Positions 25,910 to 34,519 of a DNA stretch of 64,000 nucleotides are shown piece after piece (position 1 is the stretch's first letter; the number at the start of each line of letters is the position of its first letter). The position numbers and the translations under genes are program-made. The notes below the pieces were generated by a model. The model had not been told where the DNA came from and searched no databases. It was given only the letters and a program-made list of their open reading frames with translations. The stretch comes from FEN-1297 sp021817845 (GTDB lineage: Bacteria > Bacteroidota > Ignavibacteria > Ignavibacteriales > Ignavibacteriaceae), in NCBI GenBank assembly GCA_021817845.1, contig JAKAFW010000007.1, positions 45,416 to 109,415 of the forward strand. Direction: 5' to 3'.

Positions 25910-25930
25910 TTAGTTGATCCGATAAAAATG

Positions 25931-25958
25931 AAGGGCGAATTTCATTCGCCCTTTTCTA
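25931..25958 (+). terminator. Rho-independent terminator of glnA
   Basis: AAGGGCGAAT (25931-25940), loop TTC, ATTCGCCCTT (25944-25953), then TTCTATTTT. A perfect 10-bp stem 21 nt after the glnA stop. Confidence 0.92.
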
Positions 25959-26096
25959 TTTTAAAATATTTTAGAATGATATAATTTATTATAATACAAT
26001 GAGATAATTATATTATAATCACAAATAAGTAACAAAATACTTTGTGAAAACAACAGATATAATGGAAAAATATAAATTTAAAAACCACTAAAATTA

Positions 26097-26525
26097 TTAT
26101 TTTATTCTTAATAAATTTGAAACATGATTTAGAATATTAATAATTAAGTCGGCAGCTATTTTATTATTCTTTCGTAATTGTAATACGTAATCAATCATAG
26201 GGGTTTCTCTATTTTTAATGTCATCTATAAAAATACAGAAATTGCCTTCAGAAATTAAATCCAGCTTATTATTCTCTTGGAATTTGGCCTTATTATATTG
26301 TAGAAATCTAGCATAGATATTCTCATTGATTAAATTTCTATCAATTATCATAATAAATGATGGGTAAGCAATTATATCATCAAAATTCTCAATTCCATTT
26401 GTAACATTAAAGTTATTAGTAATTGCCCAATTTTTAATAATATTTTTTAGAACTAAGTTATCCTCTCCAAGCAATACAAAAATATTTTTTTTCCAAAGAT
26501 AGATATTTTCATTTTCTGATTGCAT
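26097..26525 (-). CDS. Unknown protein, pair with 26535
   Basis: A 142-residue soluble acidic to neutral protein rich in Asn and Ile, not recognised. The C-terminal half contains FIDDIKNRETPMIDYVLQLRKNNKIAADLI. No signal peptide or membrane segment. AGGAGTGTATA precedes the ATG, a strong ribosome-binding site, so it is very likely translated. It follows the gene at 26535 by 9 nt in the same direction and is more AT-rich than the surrounding genes, suggesting a transferred two-gene unit. The pairing would fit a toxin-antitoxin, immunity or phage-derived pair, but nothing in the sequence proves it. Confidence 0.6.
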   Translation of the reverse strand: MQSENENIYLWKKNIFVLLGEDNLVLKNIIKNWAITNNFNVTNGIENFDDIIAYPSFIMIIDRNLINENIYARFLQYNKAKFQENNKLDLISEGNFCIFIDDIKNRETPMIDYVLQLRKNNKIAADLIINILNHVSNLLRIK

Positions 26526-26534
26526 TATACACTC

Positions 26535-27026
26535 CTAAGCATTTCTTTTTGGCAATATAAAATTATGTTCCTCTTGCATGTCCTGAATTTTCGTGATATC
26601 GGCTGCAATATATCTATCCCAACCATCTAATCCTTTACCTTCTTTATGTAAGATATCATGTTGTTTTTTTGTAACAACACAACCAATTATTTTGTCAATA
26701 GTACTTTGAGTCAATTCCTTTTCGTCAAGAATAGATTTCTTTAATAAATTTCTTTGAAACACATGATCATGAATTAAGGAAGCATCATCATTATAGATAG
26801 CTTCATCCGAACGAAAACGAATCAAATATTTTCCATCCGAACCTTCACCTATGCCCGAAATATTCCATAGCATAGTATCGATTACTTTTTCTTTCATTTT
26901 AATACCTATTGAATCATTCTTTATAACCATTTTTATAATTTCAATAGCATCTTCTTTTTGTTTCTTAAGCTCATCAGTATATTCATACTTGTTTCTGATC
27001 CCCTTAATATTTTTGTTTAATGGCAT
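26535..27026 (-). CDS. Unknown protein, possible HNH-like family
   Basis: A 163-residue protein, not firmly recognised. The N-terminus is Lys-rich and helical. The C-terminal half has LIHDHVFQRNLLKKSIL (about 94-110), CVVTKKQHDILHKEG (about 128-142) and GWDRYIAADI; this His/Cys arrangement resembles some uncharacterised proteins with HNH-like cores, which is only a resemblance. A strong AGGAGGTAGTT precedes the ATG. It heads a two-gene unit with 26097 and is AT-rich. A nuclease effector with a partner is one possible reading; an unrelated cytosolic protein is equally possible. Confidence 0.6.
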   Translation of the reverse strand: MPLNKNIKGIRNKYEYTDELKKQKEDAIEIIKMVIKNDSIGIKMKEKVIDTMLWNISGIGEGSDGKYLIRFRSDEAIYNDDASLIHDHVFQRNLLKKSILDEKELTQSTIDKIIGCVVTKKQHDILHKEGKGLDGWDRYIAADITKIQDMQEEHNFILPKRNA

Positions 27027-27164
27027 AACTACCTCCTATTAACTTAAAATTTTACTTATGCTTTTCTGGAATACTCTAAATAACTAAATGCAGAATTTAG
27101 ATATTAACTAATAACTTTCCTATAATATACATTATAAGAAGTTACGCTGCAAAAAAGACGGATT

Positions 27165-30100
27165 CTATTTTAAAATTCTAACGAAACCGCCATAACGATT
27201 GTTGGGTCTGAAATTTAATTTTTGGAAGAATGCCTTTAAGTAAAAATGTGTGGTGACAGTTTTAATCCCATCAGAACTTAATCTTGCACAAAAGTCTTCT
27301 ATAAGCTTCCCTGCAAGACCGCGACTACGGTATTGCCTTGCGATTTCAATTCCTTCAATTTGAGCAATTTTTGGAAAGAGTAATTTATAACATAAACCGC
27401 CCACAATTATGTCTTCATTGTCGTTATCAACTATTATTAAATAATGAAGATCATTTTCAATCTTTAAGGGATAATTATCAAGAATAAATAATTTGTAAAG
27501 ACCGCCGGTTTCCGATGGAGTAACCGGTCTCCTAATAGAGTAAGTTAATCCTAAAGAGTCCTTAATCTTTGTTTTGATTACAAGCTTTGAGCTTTCTTCT
27601 TCACCGCTAGCAGATAGTTCCAAATTAGAATTATAGGATAATTTTGGGAAGGCAATTTTGTTAAAAACTTCTTTGTCGGTTTTATCTGTTAACAATTCAA
27701 GCAGTTCTAATAATTCTAATCTTTTAACGGCAGGTTGATCCGGAAATTTATTTAGCGAAAAAATAAGTTTGTCAAACAAAGACAAAATATTTTTGGGATA
27801 AAAAGAAAAATAAGTTTCTTTGTAAAAAGTGTATCTCATTACTTCAGGATACTTTTCTAACCGGTATACAGTATACATATTATTTACAAACTCCGCCTTT
27901 GCTTTTTGTGTAACCATAGGATCTTCGTTCAACCAATTCCTGTAATCATGGATGGCACTTGAAACAAAGGAATTTATAAACGGCTGTGACGTTAATTTTT
28001 CTAAATAAGGGTCTATTCTTATAGCCAATTCCCTGGTCACAGAGTTTATAGATTTATTTTGAAATTCATTTTTTACGTTCTTGAGGAATGCAATCCCTTC
28101 TTCCAATCCGAGACCTTCCAAGCAGGAGTCAAAAATCCATTCTGTATAAATATAGCCCTTACTTTGAGGGTAATTTGAAATTGTTTGTAAATAAAAATTA
28201 TTGAATAGCGATTCAACCAATTCAGAAGGGCTTGAGTAATTATGCCAACCGCTAATAGACAATATCTTTGTGCCTTCTTTGAAATAAGGTTCCTGGACAA
28301 CTACGTTTGATGGAGAAATATGACCGGGGATTACTTCGTAATTGCTGTTCTTTAGTAAAACGAAAAATGCCGTCATACTCCTTCTAAATAAAATCTCCCA
28401 TTCGCTTATATAATAATTGTTTTGTGAAAAATTGCTTATAGAAGAAAGTTGGCGAATCTTTTCCCAAACAGTAAGATCATTTATGAAATCAAATGAAATT
28501 ACTCCCAGGGTTGATCTGAAATTGCCAAGCTTTGGCAGAACATATCCTCCTGATGATTTTTGTGCAATTTTAATCATCAAATAGATTGTATCTAAAACTT
28601 TTTTACGTGTTATATCCGGTGTAATTAAAATAATAAAATCATAATGATTGAAATTTTTCTTATTAATACTTAAGCGGTATAAGAATCTTTTCTGTGAAGC
28701 GCTAAGTTTTGTAATGTATATTCCATAATCGCTTACCTCGTTTAGGTTAAAATTATCTTCATCAAAAATCAAAAGGAAGGCCTCTTTTAAAAAAGTAGAT
28801 GTAAACAGAATATTCTCAATACGTTCGACTTCTTTGCCGGAAATAGTATCCTGGAAAACGATCTTATTCCGCCAATTTTCATGAATTTTTTCATATGAAG
28901 AAAGCTTAAGTCTTGCTTCAAACCATTGTGAAAGTTCTTTATAAAGTATTTTTGCATATTTTGAAATTCTCTTGTCCTGCTTATGCAAAATCCAATTGAT
29001 CAATTCAGTTCTTATTAAAGGATAAGAAGTTGGATGATGATAAGCATACTTTGTTATTAAATCCAAAATAAGTTTGAATTGTGAAATAGCTATATCCGAG
29101 ACTGGCCAACTTAATGTATTGCGATATGATTCCAATCTTTGCATAATTGCACCTAAGCGGAATCCTTCCATTTTATCAAAGCTAATTTCTTCAATAATAT
29201 TTTTATTCAAAAAAGTTTTACCGCTGTTTATAAAAGAAGGTAAATATCTGTTGAAATCAATTTGTGGTTGGTTCAAAAGAAGAATTTTATAGGCGTAACT
29301 TCTTACAGAAAACTTTGGATGGTTAGCAAGACATTCAAGACGCCTGCTGAGAAGATTTTCAACCTTGTGTTCAACATTTGGGAAAACGGATTCGATCTTT
29401 TTTAGAGATTCAAGAATATCATTTTCCTGTCCAAACAATAATACCGTTATTACGTTATTTAAATCTTCAATGCCGATAGCGACATGAGAAATATTCACCG
29501 TCGAATTATTTTTATTACTTTTATTATTACCTCCGAAATCAAAAAATATTTGCGATGATATATTTGAGAAATCCATTTCCCAATCTTCTTTACAAACCGC
29601 AAAATTTATCAAGCTGCTATTCCCAACCCAAAGAATAGGCTGGCGAACGAAAATTCCCAGATCAATTGAATCTGACTTTATAACATATTCGAAATCGCCA
29701 ATACGGGTTCTATTCTGAACGGGATTATTTATGATGGTTAAAAATATATTTTTATTCTTAATTAAAATTCCATTTGGCTTGCATTCAAAATCTTCTTCAG
29801 TTAAACCAAGGTCTTTAAGTATCCACAAAGGAATAATTACTTTTTTTGTTCCGCATGAAATTCGCAAATCTGATTTTTTATACAACTCATTAATTTCATG
29901 CTGAAAATTAGTTTCGATAATTTTTCTTTTGAAAGTACCTTTTGGAGTAAGTTCTCCTTTGTTTTCTTCAAAATTTCTATTAATAATAGAAAACTTAACA
30001 ATCCTTTCATATGCGCTTAAACCTAAATTAACTGAAGAGACAATTGAGCTAAAATAATCCCTTAACTTTCCTTGTGAATTAGCTTGGTTTATAAAAGGCT

Positions 30101-31763
30101 CATTATAATCAGGAACAATTAGAAGGGTGTTATATGGTTTCATATCTCCCGCAACAAAGGCTCGCTTTAAACCGGGTATGTTTTCAAATTTCTTTTCGAT
30201 AAAAGCAGGCGCAACAGTCTGTCCCTTGATATTCTTATAAATATCCTTAACGCGGTCGATGATAAATAAATAACCATTTTCATCTTGCTTAAACAAATCT
30301 CCGGTTGAAAGCCATTTTGTTTGTTGAGAACCAGCAGATAAATCGTCTAAATATTTTGCAATATATTCACCTGAAATTTGAAGCTCACCGTCATCTGTAA
30401 ATTTTATTGAGACACCCGGTAGAGGTTTGCCTACAGAATCTTTTATATATTTTCCGGGAGGAGTCATGCAAACTCCGCCGGTAGCCTCTGTCATTCCAAA
30501 GCCGCTGCAAAGATCAATTCCGCTTGCATTAAAAAACCTAAATACTTTTGGCTCCAAATATCCGGCTGCAGAAATTCCCCATCTTAAATTGTTCCCGACT
30601 AAACCGGAAAGTACGCTTTGTTTAGATTGAATATCTTTCTTTAGAATTATTTCTTCCCTAAATTTATCATAAATTTGATTCCACCTTAATGGAATGCTAA
30701 CGAGACCAGTAGGATTAATTTCTTTCATTAAATTCATTAAGGAATCAACATCGTTTTTACCTGCAAAAATATACGTTCCGCTCCAGAAAATTGCGCCCAT
30801 CATTTCAAAATATCTTCCGAACGTATGAAATAAGGGAAGATAGCATAACAGAACTTCATTGTTACCTACCTTTGGCAAAACTGCTGCTCTTGCAAACCTT
30901 TTTGATAGAATATTGTGGTTTGAAAAGGCAACACCTTTCGGCATTCCGGTGCTGCCGGAAGTGAACATTACCGTAGATATTTCATCAAGCTGAAAATGTT
31001 TTCTGTTCCCTAACAGCTTTTGAATTTCATCTTCATTAACGTTAGAAAGCATCGATTGATAGTTTATTATTCCTTCTTCCTTCGGTAATTCAGAAAGTCC
31101 GGTATAGACTATTAAAAAAAACGTTTCTGATTTTTCTCTGACTTTTCTTAAAATCTCCAAGCGCTTTTCTGAATCGGTAACTACAATATTAAAATTAAGT
31201 TTGTTAAAGATGTGTATGAGAGTCTCGATGTTGAAATGTATATGCAGAGGAGAAACAAAGATATCGTATGAAAGACAGGCTAAGTCGCAACATGCTGTTT
31301 CAAGTGAATTATCAGAATAAATTGCTACTTTGGGTTGAGAGTCTTTCAGCTTGAAAAATGAAACTGCAATATTTTTGAGAATTGAATCGATCCGTTTATA
31401 GGAATAATTATTTTTTATTTTGTCGTTAAAACGAGAGAATAAAATTTTATCAGGGTGAGTAGATACTCTTTGTTCAAATAGTTTTTGAAACGAATAGTCC
31501 GACAGCTTGATAATTTTAAAAACAATCCCAGCCCAACGATATGTTTCATCAGTTTGACTTAGATGAAGAAGGAAAGCCGGGTATCTAGTCAAATCTAAAA
31601 ACTTGTGCCATGTTTCTTTTTCGATTTCGGAGGATTTACCAGAGGCAATAATTTCTTCGGCTGTTTTTAAGATTTCCTTTGCAAGTTGCGGTTCAATGGA
31701 ATCTGGTAAAGTTGCGCCGGCAAGATTTAATCTCTCCTTAAAAGTAACCATTAGTTCTTCCAT
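27165..31763 (-). CDS. Giant AMP-binding synthetase with C-terminal GNAT domain
   Basis: About 1530 residues, far longer than an acyl-CoA synthetase. An adenylate-forming domain (about 90-640) shows A3 TVMFTSGSTGMPKG (about 265-277), A5 CSGFGMTEATGG, A7 WLSTGDLF, A8 RVKDIYKN and the A10 lysine in LTPKGTFKRK. A long central part of about 750 residues is unassigned; it contains helical-repeat-like stretches (LECLANHPKFSVRSYAYKIL) and a conserved-looking block (VIPGHISPSNVVVQE). The last 135 or so residues are a GNAT acetyltransferase with the acetyl-CoA loop QYRSRGLAGKLIE. Start: ATG 31763 has GGGAAG upstream and follows the arsC-like stop; a TTG at 31802, 22 nt inside that gene, is the alternative. 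The role is unknown: possibly activation of an acyl group and its transfer to an amine. Confidence 0.8.
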   Translation of the reverse strand: MEELMVTFKERLNLAGATLPDSIEPQLAKEILKTAEEIIASGKSSEIEKETWHKFLDLTRYPAFLLHLSQTDETYRWAGIVFKIIKLSDYSFQKLFEQRVSTHPDKILFSRFNDKIKNNYSYKRIDSILKNIAVSFFKLKDSQPKVAIYSDNSLETACCDLACLSYDIFVSPLHIHFNIETLIHIFNKLNFNIVVTDSEKRLEILRKVREKSETFFLIVYTGLSELPKEEGIINYQSMLSNVNEDEIQKLLGNRKHFQLDEISTVMFTSGSTGMPKGVAFSNHNILSKRFARAAVLPKVGNNEVLLCYLPLFHTFGRYFEMMGAIFWSGTYIFAGKNDVDSLMNLMKEINPTGLVSIPLRWNQIYDKFREEIILKKDIQSKQSVLSGLVGNNLRWGISAAGYLEPKVFRFFNASGIDLCSGFGMTEATGGVCMTPPGKYIKDSVGKPLPGVSIKFTDDGELQISGEYIAKYLDDLSAGSQQTKWLSTGDLFKQDENGYLFIIDRVKDIYKNIKGQTVAPAFIEKKFENIPGLKRAFVAGDMKPYNTLLIVPDYNEPFINQANSQGKLRDYFSSIVSSVNLGLSAYERIVKFSIINRNFEENKGELTPKGTFKRKIIETNFQHEINELYKKSDLRISCGTKKVIIPLWILKDLGLTEEDFECKPNGILIKNKNIFLTIINNPVQNRTRIGDFEYVIKSDSIDLGIFVRQPILWVGNSSLINFAVCKEDWEMDFSNISSQIFFDFGGNNKSNKNNSTVNISHVAIGIEDLNNVITVLLFGQENDILESLKKIESVFPNVEHKVENLLSRRLECLANHPKFSVRSYAYKILLLNQPQIDFNRYLPSFINSGKTFLNKNIIEEISFDKMEGFRLGAIMQRLESYRNTLSWPVSDIAISQFKLILDLITKYAYHHPTSYPLIRTELINWILHKQDKRISKYAKILYKELSQWFEARLKLSSYEKIHENWRNKIVFQDTISGKEVERIENILFTSTFLKEAFLLIFDEDNFNLNEVSDYGIYITKLSASQKRFLYRLSINKKNFNHYDFIILITPDITRKKVLDTIYLMIKIAQKSSGGYVLPKLGNFRSTLGVISFDFINDLTVWEKIRQLSSISNFSQNNYYISEWEILFRRSMTAFFVLLKNSNYEVIPGHISPSNVVVQEPYFKEGTKILSISGWHNYSSPSELVESLFNNFYLQTISNYPQSKGYIYTEWIFDSCLEGLGLEEGIAFLKNVKNEFQNKSINSVTRELAIRIDPYLEKLTSQPFINSFVSSAIHDYRNWLNEDPMVTQKAKAEFVNNMYTVYRLEKYPEVMRYTFYKETYFSFYPKNILSLFDKLIFSLNKFPDQPAVKRLELLELLELLTDKTDKEVFNKIAFPKLSYNSNLELSASGEEESSKLVIKTKIKDSLGLTYSIRRPVTPSETGGLYKLFILDNYPLKIENDLHYLIIVDNDNEDIIVGGLCYKLLFPKIAQIEGIEIARQYRSRGLAGKLIEDFCARLSSDGIKTVTTHFYLKAFFQKLNFRPNNRYGGFVRILK

Positions 31764-31780
31764 AGATTCTTCCCAACTTT

Positions 31781-32116
31781 TTATTTTATCCACTCTTTCC
31801 AAATCTCCGGCCGGTAGCCAATGGTTGCTATATTTTGATTGCGGACAACCGGTGTTGTAAATAAGAGAGGATCGCTAAGCAGTTCAAACATAATATCATA
31901 AACCATAAAGGCTAAATTTCGTTTACGGAATTGAGTACCGTTTTTGTCAATCAAATCTTCCAAAGAAACAGAGCGCAATATATTTTCAAGCTCGCCTTTT
32001 GAAATGCCCTTTTCGGATAGGTCTCTAAATTGAAATTGGATATTCCTCTCTTTAAAAAAGCGTTCGGCTTTTCGAGTATCACTGCATCTTTTTGTGCCGA
32101 AAATTTGAATATTCAT
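31781..32116 (-). CDS. ArsC/Spx-like thioredoxin-fold protein
   Basis: A 111-residue ArsC-family protein. FGTKRCSDTRKAERFFKERNIQFQFRDL matches the N-terminal thioredoxin-like strand-helix with one redox Cys (Cys11), and LFTTPVVRNQNIATIGYRPE matches the cis-Pro/substrate region. The second Cys of a CxxC motif is absent, as in YffB/ArsC-type proteins. It may be a glutathione- or bacillithiol-linked reductase; a bacillithiol gene lies 2.5 kb away. It is directly upstream of the giant AMP-GNAT gene and probably cotranscribed with it. Confidence 0.82.
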   Translation of the reverse strand: MNIQIFGTKRCSDTRKAERFFKERNIQFQFRDLSEKGISKGELENILRSVSLEDLIDKNGTQFRKRNLAFMVYDIMFELLSDPLLFTTPVVRNQNIATIGYRPEIWKEWIK

Positions 32117-32228
32117 ACTTGTATAAATTTATCTATTGAAAAATAGGAAAAATAATCGGGAATAATTCCCCGTAAGCATTTGCCTTTAAATTCAAAAATA
32201 TAATAAGGGAAATATATTGGGAATGAGT

Positions 32229-33662
32229 TTATAGAAATGAAATTTCTTGTGTTCTCTTTGAGCGAGGAAACCTGCTTTTAATTCCGCCGTTTGCAATTAC
32301 TGCTGTACCGAGGATATAGTCACGATACTTCACAACACATTGTCCATCAAAGGGAGTATCTTTTCTGATTATTCCCCCTTCAAGATATTTCTTGAGATCG
32401 TCATGATTTTCAATTACATAGATTTTTTTTGAAATGTGTTTTTCAAGAACCTGCGCCGCTTGGGTGTGAAGAGTTATTTTATTTTCTTTATCAATAAGCC
32501 CAAATTTTGTTCCGACCCTTTCGAAAAGCTCTAAATTATTTTCTTCCCATTTGTTGTTAACGAAATAGATATCATTTTTTTTCTTAAGAAATTTATAGTT
32601 TGATAGGATATTGTTTTCAATACCGAATTCTTCTTCGACCATTTCCAATAGTTTTCCTACCTCTTTATGCCGGTGATCCAATAATCGTGTTACGCTCGAT
32701 TTTAATTCTAAAAGATCGGGCAAATTAGTTGTCCCGGTTTTCTTTAATTTCACAATAAAAAATCCGTCTGAATCAACTTCCCAAGGAACAATTCTTCGTG
32801 CCTTCGAAAGCGAAGGGTGAAAAATTTCACCATTGTAGCTCGTGAAAGCTTCTCTCGATTTAACGGGTAATTCGATTTCTTCAATTTCCACAGGATATTT
32901 TTGCAAGACTTTATTTATAACAAATTCATTTTCTTCAGGAGTAAGCGTACATGTTGAATAAACAATTTCTCCGTCGACTTTCGCCATTTTAATTGCAGCT
33001 ATTAGTAGCCGCAGTTGAAGTTCTCCAAGCCGCGCTACTCGTTCAAGCGACCACCAGTTGCTAACTTCTTCCTTCTTTTGAATAATCCCCAAACCGCTGC
33101 AAGGTGCATCGACTAATATTTTGTCAAAATATTCCGAAAATGTTTTACTTAATATTTCACCCTTAAAATGCATTACTCCGGTGTTCATTAAATTCATTCT
33201 ATCAATGTTGTAAACAAGCATCTTCACTCTTTCAAGTGCAATTTCATTTGCAATCAATGTCCCTCTGCTGTTCATCATTTCGCCAAGCCCTGTGGTTTTA
33301 GAGCCGGGCGCAGAACAAAGATCCAAAACAATATCGTTTGCTGATGGATTTAAAATCAACGGCGGTATCATTGAAGATAAACCTTGAATATAATATTGAC
33401 CGATTATATGCTCGACCGTTTTTCCGAGGAATTGATTTCCAGATTTTATTTTTAAAGCGTTTGGAATCAGTTCAATTTCTTCAGTGCTAATCGACAAATC
33501 ATCCCTCAGCCTTTTCATTAGGCTTTTCTTATTTGCTTTTAAATTATTTACACGGATATATTGAGTTGGTTCACGCCTTATAAAATCAACATATTCATAC
33601 GCTGCATTTTTCCCGTAAAGCGATGTTAAATATGATTTAATATTTTCACTAACTTCAATCAA
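32229..33662 (-). CDS. 16S rRNA m5C methyltransferase, RsmB/RsmF type
   Basis: A 477-residue RNA (cytosine-5) methyltransferase. The N-terminal domain (RVNNLKANKKSL) is followed by the SAM-dependent core: motif I DLCSAPGSKTTG (about 113-124), motif IV DAPCSGLG with the resolving Cys, and motif VI STCTLTPEENE with the catalytic Cys. The C-terminal 170 or so residues form an RsmF-type PUA-like RNA-binding region (EGGIIRKDTPFDGQCVVKYRDYILG). It most likely modifies 16S rRNA; whether the target is C967 or C1407 cannot be read from the sequence, though length and C-terminal domain favour the RsmF/YebU-like group. It is in a run of five minus-strand genes with short gaps. Confidence 0.9.
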   Translation of the reverse strand: MIEVSENIKSYLTSLYGKNAAYEYVDFIRREPTQYIRVNNLKANKKSLMKRLRDDLSISTEEIELIPNALKIKSGNQFLGKTVEHIIGQYYIQGLSSMIPPLILNPSANDIVLDLCSAPGSKTTGLGEMMNSRGTLIANEIALERVKMLVYNIDRMNLMNTGVMHFKGEILSKTFSEYFDKILVDAPCSGLGIIQKKEEVSNWWSLERVARLGELQLRLLIAAIKMAKVDGEIVYSTCTLTPEENEFVINKVLQKYPVEIEEIELPVKSREAFTSYNGEIFHPSLSKARRIVPWEVDSDGFFIVKLKKTGTTNLPDLLELKSSVTRLLDHRHKEVGKLLEMVEEEFGIENNILSNYKFLKKKNDIYFVNNKWEENNLELFERVGTKFGLIDKENKITLHTQAAQVLEKHISKKIYVIENHDDLKKYLEGGIIRKDTPFDGQCVVKYRDYILGTAVIANGGIKSRFPRSKRTQEISFL

Positions 33663-33670
33663 AATGGCTT

Positions 33671-34099
33671 CTAATGCCTTACCAAGTTTAAGTGCCTAAA
33701 AATTTCATTGACTACATAACTTGAATTTTTCATGCCGGGAAAATTCTTTTTGTAATCAGCTTCGATATGCCTAATTAAAGTATCCAGATATTCCTGGTAA
33801 AGTGTAATAGTTTCTAACACTTTTTCTTTTTTTGCAGGGAGAAGTATTTCTTTTGGTTTTGTCCTGTTAGCATAAATAAAATATTTCGCTTCATTATAAT
33901 CAGATGCTTGGTGCACAGATTTACCGTCGGTCGTCAGGATTTCGTAACTGCCGAAGAATTCTTGTCCTACAACCAATGTTTTTTCCGGAAGGTTTATTGT
34001 TTTTGCTTCGTCAGTTTTTAGAAAATCGACAGGAAACTCCTTCAATCCTTCCTCTGATAACTTAATTACCCAGTCTGTAATAAACTTTTTTTCGTTCAA
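33671..34099 (-). CDS. Conserved hypothetical protein
   Basis: A 142-residue soluble protein, not assigned to a known family. Features: VVGQEFFGSYEILTTDG near 44-60, and an all-helical C-terminal half (TLYQEYLDTLIRHIEADYKKNFP). It lies 8 nt upstream of the rRNA methyltransferase and 3 nt downstream of the DNPH1-like gene, so it is almost certainly part of the bshA-to-methyltransferase operon. Because it is so tightly packed I take it as a real gene; function cannot be inferred beyond cotranscription. Confidence 0.6.
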   Translation of the reverse strand: MNEKKFITDWVIKLSEEGLKEFPVDFLKTDEAKTINLPEKTLVVGQEFFGSYEILTTDGKSVHQASDYNEAKYFIYANRTKPKEILLPAKKEKVLETITLYQEYLDTLIRHIEADYKKNFPGMKNSSYVVNEIFRHLNLVRH

Positions 34100-34102
34100 T
34101 TA

Positions 34103-34519
34103 TTATTCAAAATCTTTTATAAAAGTGGAAATGGTATTTTTCAAGTCGCTGGTATTTGTGTAGCCTATCACTGTGAGAAGCTTCGAATTGCATCCAGTAA
34201 TCATAGCTGAAACTTTTTTTACTTTCTTATTATAAAGCGCGAGAACTGGAATTTTAAGCTGGTACAAGCCAAAAGCAATTTCAAAGCCTACGCCTAAACT
34301 TGGTCCGGAAACTTCGGCTATTATTAAGTCACTTTTTTTTAGCCAACTAGTATCACGCTTGAATATTTCTTCTGCAGTTAAAGATTTCTTCCCTGAGAAT
34401 TCTTTATTTAACTCAGATAAAGCTGTCAATCCTAAAGAATTAATGTGTGCAATAATTTCAGTATAAAATTTCTGAAAACTAATGTCTCCTTTAATTGGAC
34501 CGGCACAATAAATATTCAT
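34103..34519 (-). CDS. DNPH1-like deoxynucleoside 5'-monophosphate N-glycosidase
   Basis: A 138-residue protein of the nucleoside 2-deoxyribosyltransferase superfamily. N-terminal MNIYCAGPIKGD supplies the substrate loop, DTSWLKKSDLIIAEVSGPSLGVGFEIAFG (quoted as a region, about 55-84) matches the catalytic Glu segment of DNPH1/RCL, and AMITGCNSK the C-terminal loop. DNPH1 hydrolyses the N-glycosidic bond of 5'-monophosphorylated deoxynucleosides and serves in nucleotide-pool sanitation. A 2-deoxyribosyltransferase is an alternative. The start codon follows the bshA stop directly, so the two genes are cotranscribed. Confidence 0.8.
   Translation of the reverse strand: MNIYCAGPIKGDISFQKFYTEIIAHINSLGLTALSELNKEFSGKKSLTAEEIFKRDTSWLKKSDLIIAEVSGPSLGVGFEIAFGLYQLKIPVLALYNKKVKKVSAMITGCNSKLLTVIGYTNTSDLKNTISTFIKDFE

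Noticed and set aside
27165..31763. A non-ribosomal peptide synthetase
   Set aside because: There is one adenylation-type domain but no condensation, thiolation or thioesterase domain; the C-terminus is GNAT.
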